DNA of 64,000 nt, taken from Naganishia liquefaciens. Taxonomy: Eukaryota > Basidiomycota > Tremellomycetes > Filobasidiales > Filobasidiaceae. The translations under genes and the position numbers were made by a program. The notes below the pieces were generated by a model. The model was not told the DNA's origin. It saw only the letters and a list, made by a program, of their open reading frames with translations, and ran no database searches. The stretch lies in contig BLZA01000009.1 in the NCBI GenBank assembly GCA_013423385.1, positions 62,001 through 126,000 of the forward strand. The letters run 5' to 3'. Positions 48,406 to 60,811 of the stretch are shown one piece after another. The stretch's first letter is position 1. Each line of letters starts with the position of its first letter.

Positions 48406-51400
48406 TTATGCGACCGACATGGCAATCCTTCGGATGTGAGGCAATTGAAGATAGGAGGGAATGTCTGCGATGGCAGAGCGAATGAGTGGAATTCTTCCTG
48501 CGTCTCTACGTGACTTACAAGTCTCTATGTCGATAATGTCCCGTTTCGAGGGCAATGTATATCTGTCAAAGTAGACATGAATAAAGAGAAAGAAAGGAGG
48601 GCTTCGAGGACTACTCACGGCCCTGCTTCATCAGTCTCGGGAGGCAAGAGCAGATGATCTCCCTTGTCATTCACGTTGACTCGTTGAGCGACCAATTTCA
48701 CGATCTCGGGCGGAATCGGAGCCTTGAAAAGGCGACATCAGCAGACTCGCTGGTAGCCTGATTGACCGTACTCACCTCGTAATCTGCCGTATGGTACTGG
48801 CCGATCAGCTTCTGTATTTGCGAGGGCGACAAGATCCAGCAGACATCGAAAAGAATATCGATATCAGCAGCAGAGGCCTGGGACGATACGAGCGTTAGCA
48901 ATGGTCTTCGCAATTGGCTTTCAGTCTCTTGCCTTTTTGAGCTGAAGAAGCTTGGTTGCTTGCATCAAGCTTTCCAATTGTATGAGATTCTCCTGCATGT
49001 CGTGCGACTTGCACCACTCTTCTATACGAGTGATGTTATATTGGATTTGCATGGCTAGAGCAGATAGATAGTCGGCCTCTATTTCTTTCAGGACATCGCG
49101 TGGGCTTACCTCTCTTCCACGAGCAGAAGTTTCTGCGCATCAGCAGATCGTTGAAGCTCGACACACCAATGAGTTTGAGCAACTCGGAAAACACTTGTTG
49201 AATGACCGAGGCTTCCACGTAATAGCTCTTCATCGCCTTCCATACCTTGTTAAGGAGATCGAGAATGTTGTCCATGCTGTAGGCTGGGGCGCTTGGCGTC
49301 TGCATGCCCAACATGCGGCCAAGCAGTCGCGTGTTTCCATCCCGCTCGACGAAACCGGGCAAAGCCTGGGTCTCGATAAGCGCAGGAATGACCATCTTGG
49401 CTAGCTTGCGTTTGATTTGCTGCATGGCCGTATGGTAGATGTTGTACTCGAGACTGTCCAGATCGTGCTTGACGATAGTCACCAGCTTCTCGTAGTCCAC
49501 CCAGTTGAAGGCGCGACCCATGTTCTCTGCACCGGGTCCGATGCCATTCATGGCGTCCTCTTCAGCCAACATGACAAAGGAAAGGATCTCGTGCACGTTC
49601 GTCAACCAGAAGAAGCCTGGAATAATCACGTCTTCCCCTTCAAGACTCTGTAACATTGGTTGAAGGTCATCCTCGAATTTCACATCAAGCATTCTACTCA
49701 CCATGATATGCTGTTGTATGCTCTGCATGACGTTGGCCAGGAATCGTTCACTCTCCGCAATCATGCCATACTTCCACATCTCGTTGGAAATGAGGCAAAT
49801 GATATGAGCCGGGAACATGATTTCGTTGTGTGCTGGCGGGTTGTGTAAACTCGGCTGAATGGGCTTCAGGTCCCGAATGAGGATCTGCAGAACCTCCTGA
49901 TCCAGCGACTCCTCGTTCTCGAGCAAGGCCATGAGTGCGTCGACCCCTTCCTCGAAGCTCATATCCGTAGGATATCCGATGGTGGCTGGACGCATGCTTT
50001 CTTCGACTTGTTGCCTACTGGCAAGCATGCGCTCGTCCATGGAATCACGCTCGGATTCTCCGCCCTCATGCATCGGACCAGTAACGCTGTGACGTCTGGC
50101 GGATTTGCGGGGAGTCTTTTGCAATTCACCATTCTCAACGGTGCGCAGGCCGATGTTGTGAGTCTGAGTCGTCGGTGAAGCCGGCGCCTCAGAACGTTGG
50201 TTCCGGGTCAAAGCTTGCAGGGCATTCTGCCTGTTCATCTGTTCCTTCAATGCAGCAAGCTCGGCACGCAGTGAAGCGATCGTGCTCATGTCTTCCGCAT
50301 TGCGGGCGACGGCAGACTCGGCGGCGACCTGCTTTTCTTGAGCCCTGTCCGCTTGACTGCGCAGTTCGGCAAGATGCCGCTGAATTTCAGCATCCTGTTC
50401 CGCGATCTTGCTCTTCTGGGCAACGATTTGCGCTTCCAGTTCACGTCGTTCCTCGAGCAATTTCTCGAAGTCTGGGCGTGGCACCGTAGGTTTGTCCAGT
50501 TGCGAAGCGAGATCTCGGGTTTTCGCTTCGGCATCGGAATGTTTCGTGGTCAGCAAAGCTATTTGGGCTTCCGCTGCATTTAGTTTCTCGAGCAAAGCCT
50601 TCTTCTCTCCTGTCCGCTGTTGAAGGTTCTGCGTCAATTCGACAACCTTGTTCTCCAATTTGTAGGAGATCTCCTTGTATCGGCTGGCAGACTTCGCTTC
50701 TGATTTAAGTGCGACCAGCTGCTTGCGCGCCAATCGTCGGCGATATAAAGATTGAAGCAGAACGACCTTCTTGATGTGCTGTCGATACTGTTTGCGCGCC
50801 ACGCTGATCAAGGAATCGGGTCAGAATACGTTGCCATGTGACGTCACGGAACTCACAGTCCTCTGAAAAAGCTCTGTAAAATAATCGCTGCTCGATTCTT
50901 CCTCTCCTCCCGGAATCGAAGCATTTGCTGATGTCCTCGTACAGCTATCAAGGGTGTTGTCAACTTTCTGCTGTTTGACACGTTTCCAGCGCTCTTACCT
51001 GCTTGTATCTTGACGATCGCCTGGCGGGTTCTCGTATATTCGCGCCGAGCGAGCCAGCCACGCACCGCGGTCTGCAACAAAAGAGCGGCACGCTCCCTCC
51101 TCATCTCCTTCACCATCTTTCTCGCTGCAAAAGCCCTCCAAGCTGTTTGAATCTTGACTGCACTGCTCTTCATCGCTCGGTATTGCTTCATGGCGACGTA
51201 TCGACGGTAGTTCTTTTGCACGAGCGTAACGAGCTCGTTGAGTCGTTGCGCGCGCATAGATTCCAGAGACGCAAGCATTCCCGCTCGGAAAAAGATTTTG
51301 GCTAGACCGATTTGATATTTGTCCTTGTCCGGGATCGTCTTGTCCAGAATCTGCCCGCAGAGCGCGCGGAGATCGGTCGCACCGGCCTCCTGGAGCTCTA

Positions 51401-53979
51401 TCGAATTGACCAGAGGCAAGTACCGTTCAGCAAATTCGGCAAACGTCCATCTCGACGGGTATCCGGCGCAACTGATTCGAATCGTTTCCAGCACACCGCA
51501 TGCTCGAAGTTGAGCAAGCACTTGCTTAGAGTCCAGCTCCCAAGCCTTTTTGGCTTCATTCGGCTTGATACATCGGATGTAATGCACGTTAGTATTGTTG
51601 ATGGTGTCCATGAGCGCGACAAGCGAGTACTTGAAGATGGAGCCGAGCGTCGGTTTTCTTGCACTCGCGGCACCTCCAGCCCGGGCTTTGGCAGAGACGC
51701 CTGGTGTTACGCCGCCTGCCGTTGCCGGGTTACTGGCTTTCGCCGCGGAAGCCATACTCTCCCTGCTCGTCTGGGCTGCGGCGAGTGCGACCTCGAGACA
51801 TTCCTTCAGCAGCGAGTTTTCAGAGTTTATGAGCAAGTCGAGGTGTTCATCGGGTACGGTATCTCTGTTCTTCTCGATGAAGCCGTCCACATCGTAGGTA
51901 ACGTCGTGCGCGTAATGTGCAATCGTAAATGCATTCTGGTTGAACCTCGGTTTCTTGAAGACGAGTTTTTGCTCTGGCTTGGCTATTGTTTGATGGATTT
52001 TGGCGGCAAAAGAGTTGTCGGCACCGGCGGGGAGACGTGATTCTTCGTCAAGCAATGACAGGATACCCATCTTGCCCTCGATAACATCAATGCAGACCTG
52101 ATTGTCCGCAAAGTCAATGAAAGTCCAGTTGATCTCCTCGCGGACGTATTCTTCCTGCTCGAGCTTGAAGACGTGCGCATTGAACTCCTGCTGCAGCTTT
52201 TCGTTGGCCCAGTTGATACAGAACTGCTCAAAGCTGTTCTTCTTGAAATGCTCGAATCCGTAGATATCGAGTACGCCGATAAACTTCTTGGCCTCTTTTG
52301 CTCCACGACCGCCTTCTCCAGCAAGACTTTGGTTGATGATCGAAGCAAGCCATTCGAACAAGCAACTGTAAATAAACTTTGCAACGGAATCCCGAACGAC
52401 GGTGGCCTGTGGTGCCGAGAGATTCGTGACAATCTTCTCCGACCGGGTGGTCAACTGCTTCTTCAGCGTCCATTTCCTGAATTCGTCCTTGTTAACGCCG
52501 AGCAGCTGACACGCCATGATCAACGCCTGATCATCCACATCGATCGTCGCTTCGTTTCGCATCGGCGAAACCTTGACGTTTCCGAGGTGCAGCAACCCGG
52601 CCAGCATCCGGAAGATTTCCCATTGCCGACCGACCGAAATACCGACGGTGCTGAGCGCCTTTTGCGTAATCTTGAATTCCTCGGCATCATCGACACCATT
52701 GATCGGCGTGGAGGCCGGACCACCTCCGGCGAGGTAGGCGAATGCCGAATAGGGCTGATCCAAGCCGTATTCCTTGCGTTCCTGTGCCGGGGCGCCAGCA
52801 AGAAGTTGGTAGAAAATGTGGTAGTTCCGCTCAGTCTCGGGCTGATACACGAGACGGGAGCGCTCGAGGAGGTATGTGCGAATTCTGGCGCCGACGATCT
52901 CGTGTTCGAGGTTGAACAGAATCTATTTGATCAACTTTGTCAGTGGAGGCCGGCCAAGCCAAACCAGAATACGCACCTCGATGTACTTTCCGAACCGAGA
53001 AGAGTTGTCATTCCGCGTCGTCTTTGCATTTCCAAACGCCTCCATGATGGGATTGCTCGCCAAGATCTGCCGCTCAGTCTCGCTCATCCCATCATCTGCC
53101 GCACCGGTCACGGCGCTTCCATTCGACGCTACTGATCCGCCTGAAGCCTTGAGACGTTTCGGCTGCGAAGTCGCTGGTTTTGACGGGTCTTCGACAGATG
53201 CAAAGTACCGAAGGATGAATTTTGCGGATACGGTTTTACCGGCACCACTGGGAGCATGCCGTCAGCATGTGGAAAAAAGCCAGTCTCGCACGCGCAGTGG
53301 CGTCTACTCACCTTTCACCACTGACAATGATCGTCTGATCGCCCGCACCCGTGTTATCCTTGCCGCCCGACCCATCTCCACGTCGCATATAATCCAGAGC
53401 TTCCTCTGCAATCGCAAACAAATGCGGCTCCAGTTCGCCCTTCTTCTTTCCCGCATACTGATTGATCATGTCCTGTCCATAGATGTTGAGTGGGCTAAAA
53501 GGGTTCAGCGCGACCAGGACGATACCACTGTAGGTATATGGCAGGTGCATATCATATCTTGTCGAGATGGCGTGCAGCACCGAAGGTTCATTCAGATTTG
53601 ACAGGTTGGCGAGGTCGTCCGTCTGCTCAAGCAACGGTGGATTCCGAAGAGGCGGCAGGATGATGGCTTTTCCCTCCTCATCCTTGCCCACGAGCGCACC
53701 CGTGCCATTGTTCGCGGAAGGACTCGCAGCTGCTGCCGTTCCCGAGGGAATCAACTGATTCTGCCCCGCGGCCACCAGCACCGAGAGCGGAAATGTCTGC
53801 ACAATCTCGACGTCGGGGTTCTGTTCCTGCTTGATGTGCAAGGTGACCGTGACATCGTCCGCCGGGGACGAGTCTGCATTGGCGGGCGTGTCGACGGCGG
53901 TGATTTCACCTGCGGACCAGGCTTGCTGCGGGTCGGGAAGCCATACTCGCGTGCCCTTGCTGTAAGGGTGGGAGACCAT
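48406..53979 (-). CDS. MYO2: Class V myosin heavy chain (Myo2/Myo4 type)
   Basis: A long minus-strand gene of about 1,600 aa. It starts [20 protein letters not shown] at 53979, the usual SH3-like myosin V N-terminus, although the open frame extends further up. The motor shows [11 protein letters not shown], the P-loop GESGAGKT across an intron, SSRFGKYIE (switch I), DIYGFEHF (switch II) and FIRAGMLA-like [14 protein letters not shown] before the neck. Successive IQ motifs include [20 protein letters not shown] and [14 protein letters not shown] coiled coil follows ([19 protein letters not shown]), then the cargo-binding dilute domain ([53 protein letters not shown]), ending LQLHPHIRR-like [15 protein letters not shown]. 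It carries secretory vesicles and organelles along actin cables in polarised growth. The last four exons are short and their exact borders were not all fixed. Confidence 0.95.
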
Positions 53980-54379
53980 GGTTGAGGAGTGAGGATGGTC
54001 GACGATAGCCGCACGGCGCGCGAGAAAGGGCGGGATGGCGATGATCAGGCTGTGGATGATGGAGGGATGGGATGCGATGGAGCGAGCGTGCAACGGAAGA
54101 AAGAACGCGTCCCGTCGCGGCGGCGTGCATTTGACGCGTCGCGCGCTTTCATAATAGCGATCATTGTTGGACTCGCATGCATGCATCCATCCATCCACCC
54201 TCGACCCTACACTCACCATGCCTCAGCCACGCTAGCCAATGCTAGATATCTCCCACGAGGCACGGGATCTCGTCAAGTATTCGACAAAATGCGCCGAGCG
54301 CGCAGCCATCACGTCCGACACGAACAACCAGCTCGGATCACGTCGTCGGGCTGAAGCACGGAACGAAACGGGGACGAGC
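53980..54379. other. Divergent intergenic region (myosin V / RGG protein)
   Basis: 400 bp between divergent starts. It contains ATG-rich text (CATGCATGCATCCATCCATCC near 54176-54196) and several GACGCGTC-type words. If the upstream in-frame ATG at 54239 is used, the plus-strand gene begins 141 bp earlier and the promoter shrinks accordingly. Confidence 0.35.
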
Positions 54380-55895
54380 ATGACGAGGGGCAGCGATGAT
54401 GACATGCAGATCACTGCATCGCGTCAAAATTCCAAGGCGGCAAAGAGTCGTTCCCTCGGTGAGTCGCCTTGACAATGAGCAGACCGAGACAGCAGTGCTG
54501 ATACTTTAAGCAAACTCTTTTGCAGCAGCTTTGAATTCCAAGCGAAAGAAGAAGATTGTAACATCCGAGAATGACGAACCGCAAGAAGTGCTCGATAGCG
54601 ACAGCGACAGCGACACACCGCGCGTCCAACACCCAATCAAGGGCAACCCTTCCGGTGCCGTCGTTGTAGACTCTCCATCTCCGAAAAAGAAGCGAGCGCC
54701 GCGAAAGAAAGCCGCTCCCAAGGCATTCAAAAGTAGCGAATTCATACTGGACGAAGTGGACGACGATGAGCCCATGGAGCACGTGCTCGAAGTCGAAGAG
54801 GATGGCGAGGATGAAAACGTATACGAGGACTCGTTCATCAATGATGGATCCAGTGAGATTCTTGTCGAGTCGCCAAATGACAAGGGTGGAAAGACGAGTG
54901 GCAAGGGCAAGGAAAAGGCCAAGGGAAAGTCTCGGGCGACGAGCGCGAGCAAGAGAAAGAAGACGTTCAGGCCCCACGATGACGGTCTGACATCAATTGT
55001 CGACGACGAGCAAGACGAGTTCGTGCCAGATACTGAAGACGAAGTAGAACAAGCGCCACGGCTCAAATCAACCAGAAAGGCAAAGCAACGTCAAGTAGAC
55101 CTGGAGCAAGAGGAGAGCGTGGTGCCCGTTTACCCGATGGACGCTGGATATTCAGACGGTCCTGATGATGAAGGCGAACAAACAGAGCCCGACATCGCTC
55201 CTGATCCCTCCACCAAGAAACCAAGGAACGCCCGAGTGGCAGCGATCGCGCATGAAGAAGGATATGGATCGACTACCCACGACGAAGAGTACAATTCAGA
55301 CGATCTCGTCGACCTGACCGAGGAAGATCCCTTTGACATGGGCGTGATCGATGTCGACCTGTACGACGACGCGCCGTCCCAGCGGTTCCGCGACTTTGAG
55401 GCCGACTATGGTCAGGTCAAGCTCGAAAAGGGCACGGATCCGCATGGCAGCGGCGATATGGCGGCGGATGAGTTTGACGACATGACGTTTGATCAGAGCT
55501 TTATGGATAATCTCGATGACTTTGATTTCCACGATCACGGTGGCAACTTGAACGACGACGCGGAAGACGCTGCACCGCCGGCGGGTACAACGTATACACG
55601 AACAGCAGCAGCAGCGGATGACGACCAAGTGGTTTCGGAAGAAGAGGACGATGCGGAGCGCTTCGTGCCCATTTCGGCACTCTCCGCGGGCGACAGGGAT
55701 TTCTTTCTCAATCACTGGCGAAGATCAGCGATGGACGCTACTGGCCTGCAAGGTAGCGAGAAACAATTGGCCGAATCGAGACAGCAGGCCGCAAGAGGAG
55801 CGATCAATTCGCATGGCAGAGGTCGTGGAGGGAGACCCTATGGCGGCGGGGGGAAATGGCGAGGCGGAAGAGGCGGTTGGAGGGGACGCAAGTGA
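54380..55895 (+). CDS. Acidic nuclear protein with C-terminal RGG motif, unknown function
   Basis: Exons 54380-54458 and 54526-55895 give 482 aa from the ATG at 54380; an in-frame ATG at 54239 would add 47 residues. The protein alternates basic clusters (NSKRKKKI, SPKKKRAPRKKAAPK, SASKRKKT) that look like nuclear localisation signals with long Asp/Glu runs. Several repeats of the form DEx(E/D)FVPDTEDE are present. A small conserved-looking patch, FVPISALSAGDRDFFLNHW, precedes an RG-rich end (HGRGRGGRPYGGGGKWRGG) typical of RNA- or nucleic-acid-binding tails that are arginine-methylated. I cannot place it in a family. Chromatin or RNP association is the natural guess from composition alone. 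Confidence 0.65.
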
Positions 55896-56007
55896 TTTAA
55901 CATTGCAAACGCATTCTAGAATTACATCAACAAGGTTGTACAAGCATTATCGTTGTAGTATATCATCTGAGATTATTCGGCAAGAGTCGTGTGCAATCTC
56001 CATCACT

Positions 56008-59000
56008 TTACAAGCCTAGACTTTGCCACGCACTCGGCGTCGGAACAGCCGTATCGTATCCCGCGAAAAACATTTCATTCATACCTTCATCGAAAAGACC
56101 TTCGGCACCCCAGAGGGCTGGATCTATCGCGTTGTCAAGATCAGTCTGGGGCGCAAAGTCATGCATGAGTCTGATAACTCACTGATGATGGGATCGGAAA
56201 AGTCGGGCAATCCATCAGACAGGGTGTTCCAGAGCGTGGTCCGCAAATCGAAGGCGGAACTGGCGATCGTATCGTCATCCGAAGTTTCGCAGCTTGTGAT
56301 GATGCGCATCTCAGCCTCTGACAAGATCGTGTCCGTCGTACCGGTCTTGATGATCTCCGAGAGCGATAGTCGAGCGCCGCGTTTGGCTAGCGCAGCAGCG
56401 ATCCAGCCGACTCCGAGCCAGACTTCGGCTTGCTGCCGCAACACTTTGGCACAAGCAGTAAAGTTCGCCGTGGCCGTGGCCGTCAGCATAGATCTCGCGC
56501 GAGCCAATGCCCTGTTCTCGCTCTTCCGGAGGTGAGCCAATTCAGAGATCCAAGTACAAGCCGCAGTATAGAACGGCTGATTGAGGAAGCCGTTGTTGTG
56601 GAGGAGCGACTGGTGTTCCAGTGGGATAGCGGCACTAATGTCCTGGATATGCCGGGCTGCAGATTTCTGGATCTCCATCGCCTCGACAAGATCAAGTCCA
56701 GCAAAAGCGGCGCGCGCTTGGATAAAAGGCTCCCGATAGAGAATGGCGATGATGCAATGATACCACAAGTGCAGATGCAAAAACATGTCGCCGTTGCCCA
56801 AGGAGATGTGCGTCATAAGGTTCTCCTGATTCCACGTTAAGCTGGACGGCATATTTTCATAGATCGCAACGATCGCGTCCTCAGTCGCTGCAAGATCTTT
56901 CAGCTCTGCACGATGAGCAGGATCGTCCGAGATGGCGGTATTCGAAGTTGAAAGCCTGACGTTTCCATGTCGATGCGGCGTTTTGACTTGACCGTCATCC
57001 GCAGCGGGACTAGCAGCTCTAGAGGGGGCGGCGCTGCCGGTTGACAGACATCCGAGCCAAAATGGTGAAGTGTTCACCGTCGACGCAATATGGCCATACA
57101 ATTTCGTGAGCTTGATGTTGTAAGCGAACGCCAACGATTGCTTATCGCAGTCAGGATTGTGGAAATTTTGCTCTATGTTGTCGGTATCGGGTTCGCTAAT
57201 TTCGATGTGGTTGTCCAGGAATGTAACAGGGCGACCTGTTCCAACGGCGAGAACTCGATCCAGGAGGAAGATGCTGTCGACCACGGGTGCATCCGTCAGT
57301 AATGATTCGAAAAGTCAACCAAGGGCGCAACTTACCACCAGAATAGCATTCTATTGGACTTTGACGAAAACCTGCCGGCGATCTTTCGGTGCAATCCCAA
57401 GTCAATGGCCATCCTCATCGCGAGGCCGCAGTAATTCCATACGCCGGCCTCAGAGTTCATGCCTAATTCGTAGTAGGACATTAGAAGAAGCGCAGCTGTC
57501 ACGCTTGGCGACGGCATGCCAAGCAGGGGCACAAGCAGCTGCTTTGCGTTGTCTGCGAAAGGAACTCCGCGACAGAACGGTAGGCTGTTCAAGGCGACGA
57601 TTTCGGGTAGCGGGCAGAATCTTCGAGTGCAAGGGTCAGCAAATGTGGCGCGCGAATTCGAGAATTGACTCACCTCGCAGCCAGAGCGCACATTACGTTC
57701 GCCAACAAGACTGTACCAGCATCGGCGCCGCCTTCACGGATCTGCCTATCGACCACCTGCCTGTTCAGAAAGGGAAACATGCTTGAGAAATGGTCGAAAA
57801 AGGTGTCGAACAAGGCACTCCGAATGTCAGACCTCGGAAACTTTGACGACGGATCAACAATGGGCCGTGGCGGCACACCTGGCGAGGCCGTTCCATTCTG
57901 CTGCACCGAGGGAGGAGTGAGTCCAGTTGCGCCTTGGATACTCTGACGCAGAAGGTTCCCGTTCACCCCGGCTGAAGCTGGTGAACTGGAAGCGGCGACG
58001 GGGATGTGTTGGGGGGGTGATGGCATGGCATTCGGGTGCAAAAGCTGATTCGGGTTGATATTCGCATTTGCAGTCTGAAGATGCTTTGGTGTGCCTCGAA
58101 TCGATAAGCGTATTCGGCCGAGACCGGGAGAGATTGCCGTAGGTCCGTATGGACGCAAGTATTCGTAGCTGAGCCGAATATTTTCGACTCCGGCGTCTCC
58201 GTCGCTCTTTTCGCCGGGACTGGTTTTGTGAAACCCGCCCAAGGGTCCCGAGCTGTCGGGATTGCTGTTGTGGGATTGAGGTGGGATGACTTGTATGCGG
58301 GATTGATTGAGGCTCAGCAGTCTGTAAAGGTGCCCCGCGGATCAGTAAACCTTTCCAGTTTCACAATGCTCCATCGAAATTCTTCCATTCGTAACACGAA
58401 TATCGAGATGGTGACTCACTCATTCGCAGCATCATTCCCCTCTTCTCCAAGATCCATCTTCAGCGCCTTCAGACTTGCGCTGGTACCGCCACTGTGAGAG
58501 CTTCCGACTCCTGGACCCACATCCTTTCCAGCGTCCTCGCCACCTATTCCGTGATCGTCCTCCACGCGAATGGTCTCGCTCACCACGGACGCTCGAGTAT
58601 CGTGTCCTGCATAATCCCTTCGCACGAGCCCGGTGCTCTGGTCATATCCTGCCGACAGTGAAGAGCCCTGATGTTCTGCCTGTTGAAGCTTTGTCGCCGC
58701 ATCCCGCGGAAGACTGGTGGCAGACCACATATTACTGCCCGGAGCAACTCTCCCGGAATTAGGCTGAATTTGCGAAGTGTCATATAGTTGGCCGAGATTC
58801 GACATTGATCCGTCTTGCGTGCCGTTTGGCGCCGATAACGAGATGTTGTATCCACTCGAGACCATGCCATGAGACGCCGCATGGGCGAAAGATAGCGGAT
58901 GGTTGGATGATGACTGTCCGTTGTCGATGATCGGTGGGACTGATCCATTCCTTGGGCCATGTTCTGATCGAGCTCGTGCCAATGCAGACGCTGGGTTGAG

Positions 59001-60296
59001 AGGAGAAAGGCTCGGTCCTGACGTCGAAATTGAATGCGGCATTGTTGCGTGTTGTGAGCGCACCGGCTGCGAAGAATCCTGATGTGCATTCCGCTGATGG
59101 CTTCCATTACCCTGCCTGTATCCATTCGGCGGACTCGGAGTTGGAGTATCACCGTGCACTGCATTTAGGAATCCAGGAACAAAACGGACCGATGAATCCG
59201 CATGTTGAGAACGCTGAGCGTCGGCCGGTTGGAGTTGGTTTTGCTGAACGTGATCCGGGGGACCCATCTGGCCAGACTGGGCGGTATGGGATCCGGAGCT
59301 ATACACGTTGCCCAAAGGTTGCTGTGACGAATGCGGATGGGCCGGATATTGCTGATACGGATGAGCAGATATCCCATTCTGGTGCAACGCTTGACTATCC
59401 TGCACGGCCATCAACGACATCCCGACTGCTCCGTTCCCGCCACCATTGCCATTGCTGAACGACATCTTGCGGGAGCTCGTTTCACTCGAAAGGGCGTGAT
59501 GACCAGATGAGAGGTCGTTGTACGAGTTGCGACGGTGGCCATTGTCAAGCGTTGACGGTCCGTTCCTGTTCTGTCCAGGTTCCAGCGATGCGTGATTGAT
59601 CGATGTCGAATGTATCACGCTTCCGTAAGGCTGTTGTGCTGTGTTGCCGACCGCGTGAGAGAATGCAGACGAATGAGCCCCGTGGGCCTGTGTGCTGATT
59701 GGTACTTCGCCACCTTCATCTGACGACGCAGAGTCGTATTCGTCCCCGTCATGATCGTGATAGCTGCTAATGTCCCTCATCCCTCCATCCCGTCCCTCTT
59801 CCATCGCCAGGTCCTCATGCTTGACCAGCTTGGAGGAGCCCTTTCTGCCCAAGATGTTGGGTGGAATCGAACGGTACTCGCCCATGCTTCTCCTTCTTTC
59901 ATCTTGCCCATCATGAGCGAATCCGCGTTCACCCCTTTCCACGCGTCGCCGCTTGTCCCTTTCCGGCCAGACGCAGACACTCTCGCTGCTGAGGCATTGG
60001 ACACAGCTCTGTGGGTCCTCGTTGGATTTCTGGCAAGCTCGTTTGCGAGAGCGGCACGAGTAGCATGCGATGAAACCTGATAGAGGGCGAGATGATTAGC
60101 TAAAGATTCCCCCGAAGAAAAAGGGGGGGCTCCCACCTCGCTTCCTCTTGAGCAAGACTATTGGAGTTGATGATCTAATTGGACTGAGACCGGGATGATT
60201 GCTGCCAGAGCCGTTATTGGAGATATTCGGTGGTGCCATGGATTGATTGTTAGAGCTGTTGCCAGTGGCAATCCCACTTGACGCAGGATCCGTCAT
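56008..60296 (-). CDS. Zn2Cys6 transcription factor with fungal_trans domain (~1,290 aa)
   Basis: Exons in minus order 60296-60137, 60076-58420, 58321-57674, 57620-57336 and 57273-56183 join in frame. The zinc cluster (residues about 57-90) is FIACYSCRSRKRACQKSNED followed by CVQCLSSESVC, then basic KRRRVER. A ~500-residue Ser/Asn/Gln/His-rich region follows. The fungal-specific transcription factor domain (PF04082 type) comes next: FFDHFSSMFPFLNRQVVD, VMCALAARFCPLPEIV, GLAMRMAIDLGLHRK and LFWCIFLLDRVLAVGTGRPV. The arrangement resembles XlnR/FarA-type regulators of carbon or lipid catabolism, but I cannot assign a target. The last exon is uncertain: a convincing tail (TDLDNAIDPALWGAEGLF through SAWQSLGL, stop 56008-56010) is one base out of frame with the GTGAGT donor after 56183. 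Direct read-through ends near 56124. Confidence 0.83.
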
Positions 60297-60811
60297 TCCC
60301 GTTGACCTATCCGACGGTATCGGTCTTGTCGTTGATGCTAGATCGAGTGCTCAGATCATCGGCCGAACTCCGGCCCTGAAGCGTTCCAGGCGGAAACACG
60401 TTAGACTTTGGGAACGGTGACTGTCCCTGAAAATTTGGAGGGATGGGTATAGCAATGGACGACCGAGAAGCAAAGACAGCATTCCTTGGTGCTTGGAAGC
60501 GCACGCAAGCGACGTGATCACGCGCAAATTACCGCTTTGCCGCGGGGCTCATCCGGCCCGGCAACGCGTGAGCCGGAGCCTGCCAGCTGCCAGCCTGTCT
60601 TGGTCAACAAATAAATGGTTTCTAGCTACTTTTGCTGCATTCGTCCCCCATCTCTTGGGCCTCTTTTATTTCACTAAGGTTGAGGCCCGCACTTGGCACG
60701 CGATACAATCCTGAACCGCTTGTGAACAAGTATGCTTGAATTAATGTCTATATCGGTTGTATACAAAAGAGATGATTCGCGCATGATGAAACCTCCCCCT
60801 TTCTCCCTCCG
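60297..60811. other. Intergenic: promoter of the Zn2Cys6 regulator and 3' flank of the next gene
   Basis: 515 bp between two minus-strand genes. A Phe/Pro/Ser-rich minus-strand frame at 60307-60504 lies just upstream of the regulator's ATG. It is separated from it by an in-frame stop, so at most it is a 5' UTR frame. A pyrimidine-rich TTTCTCCCTCC stretch sits near 60800. Confidence 0.35.
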
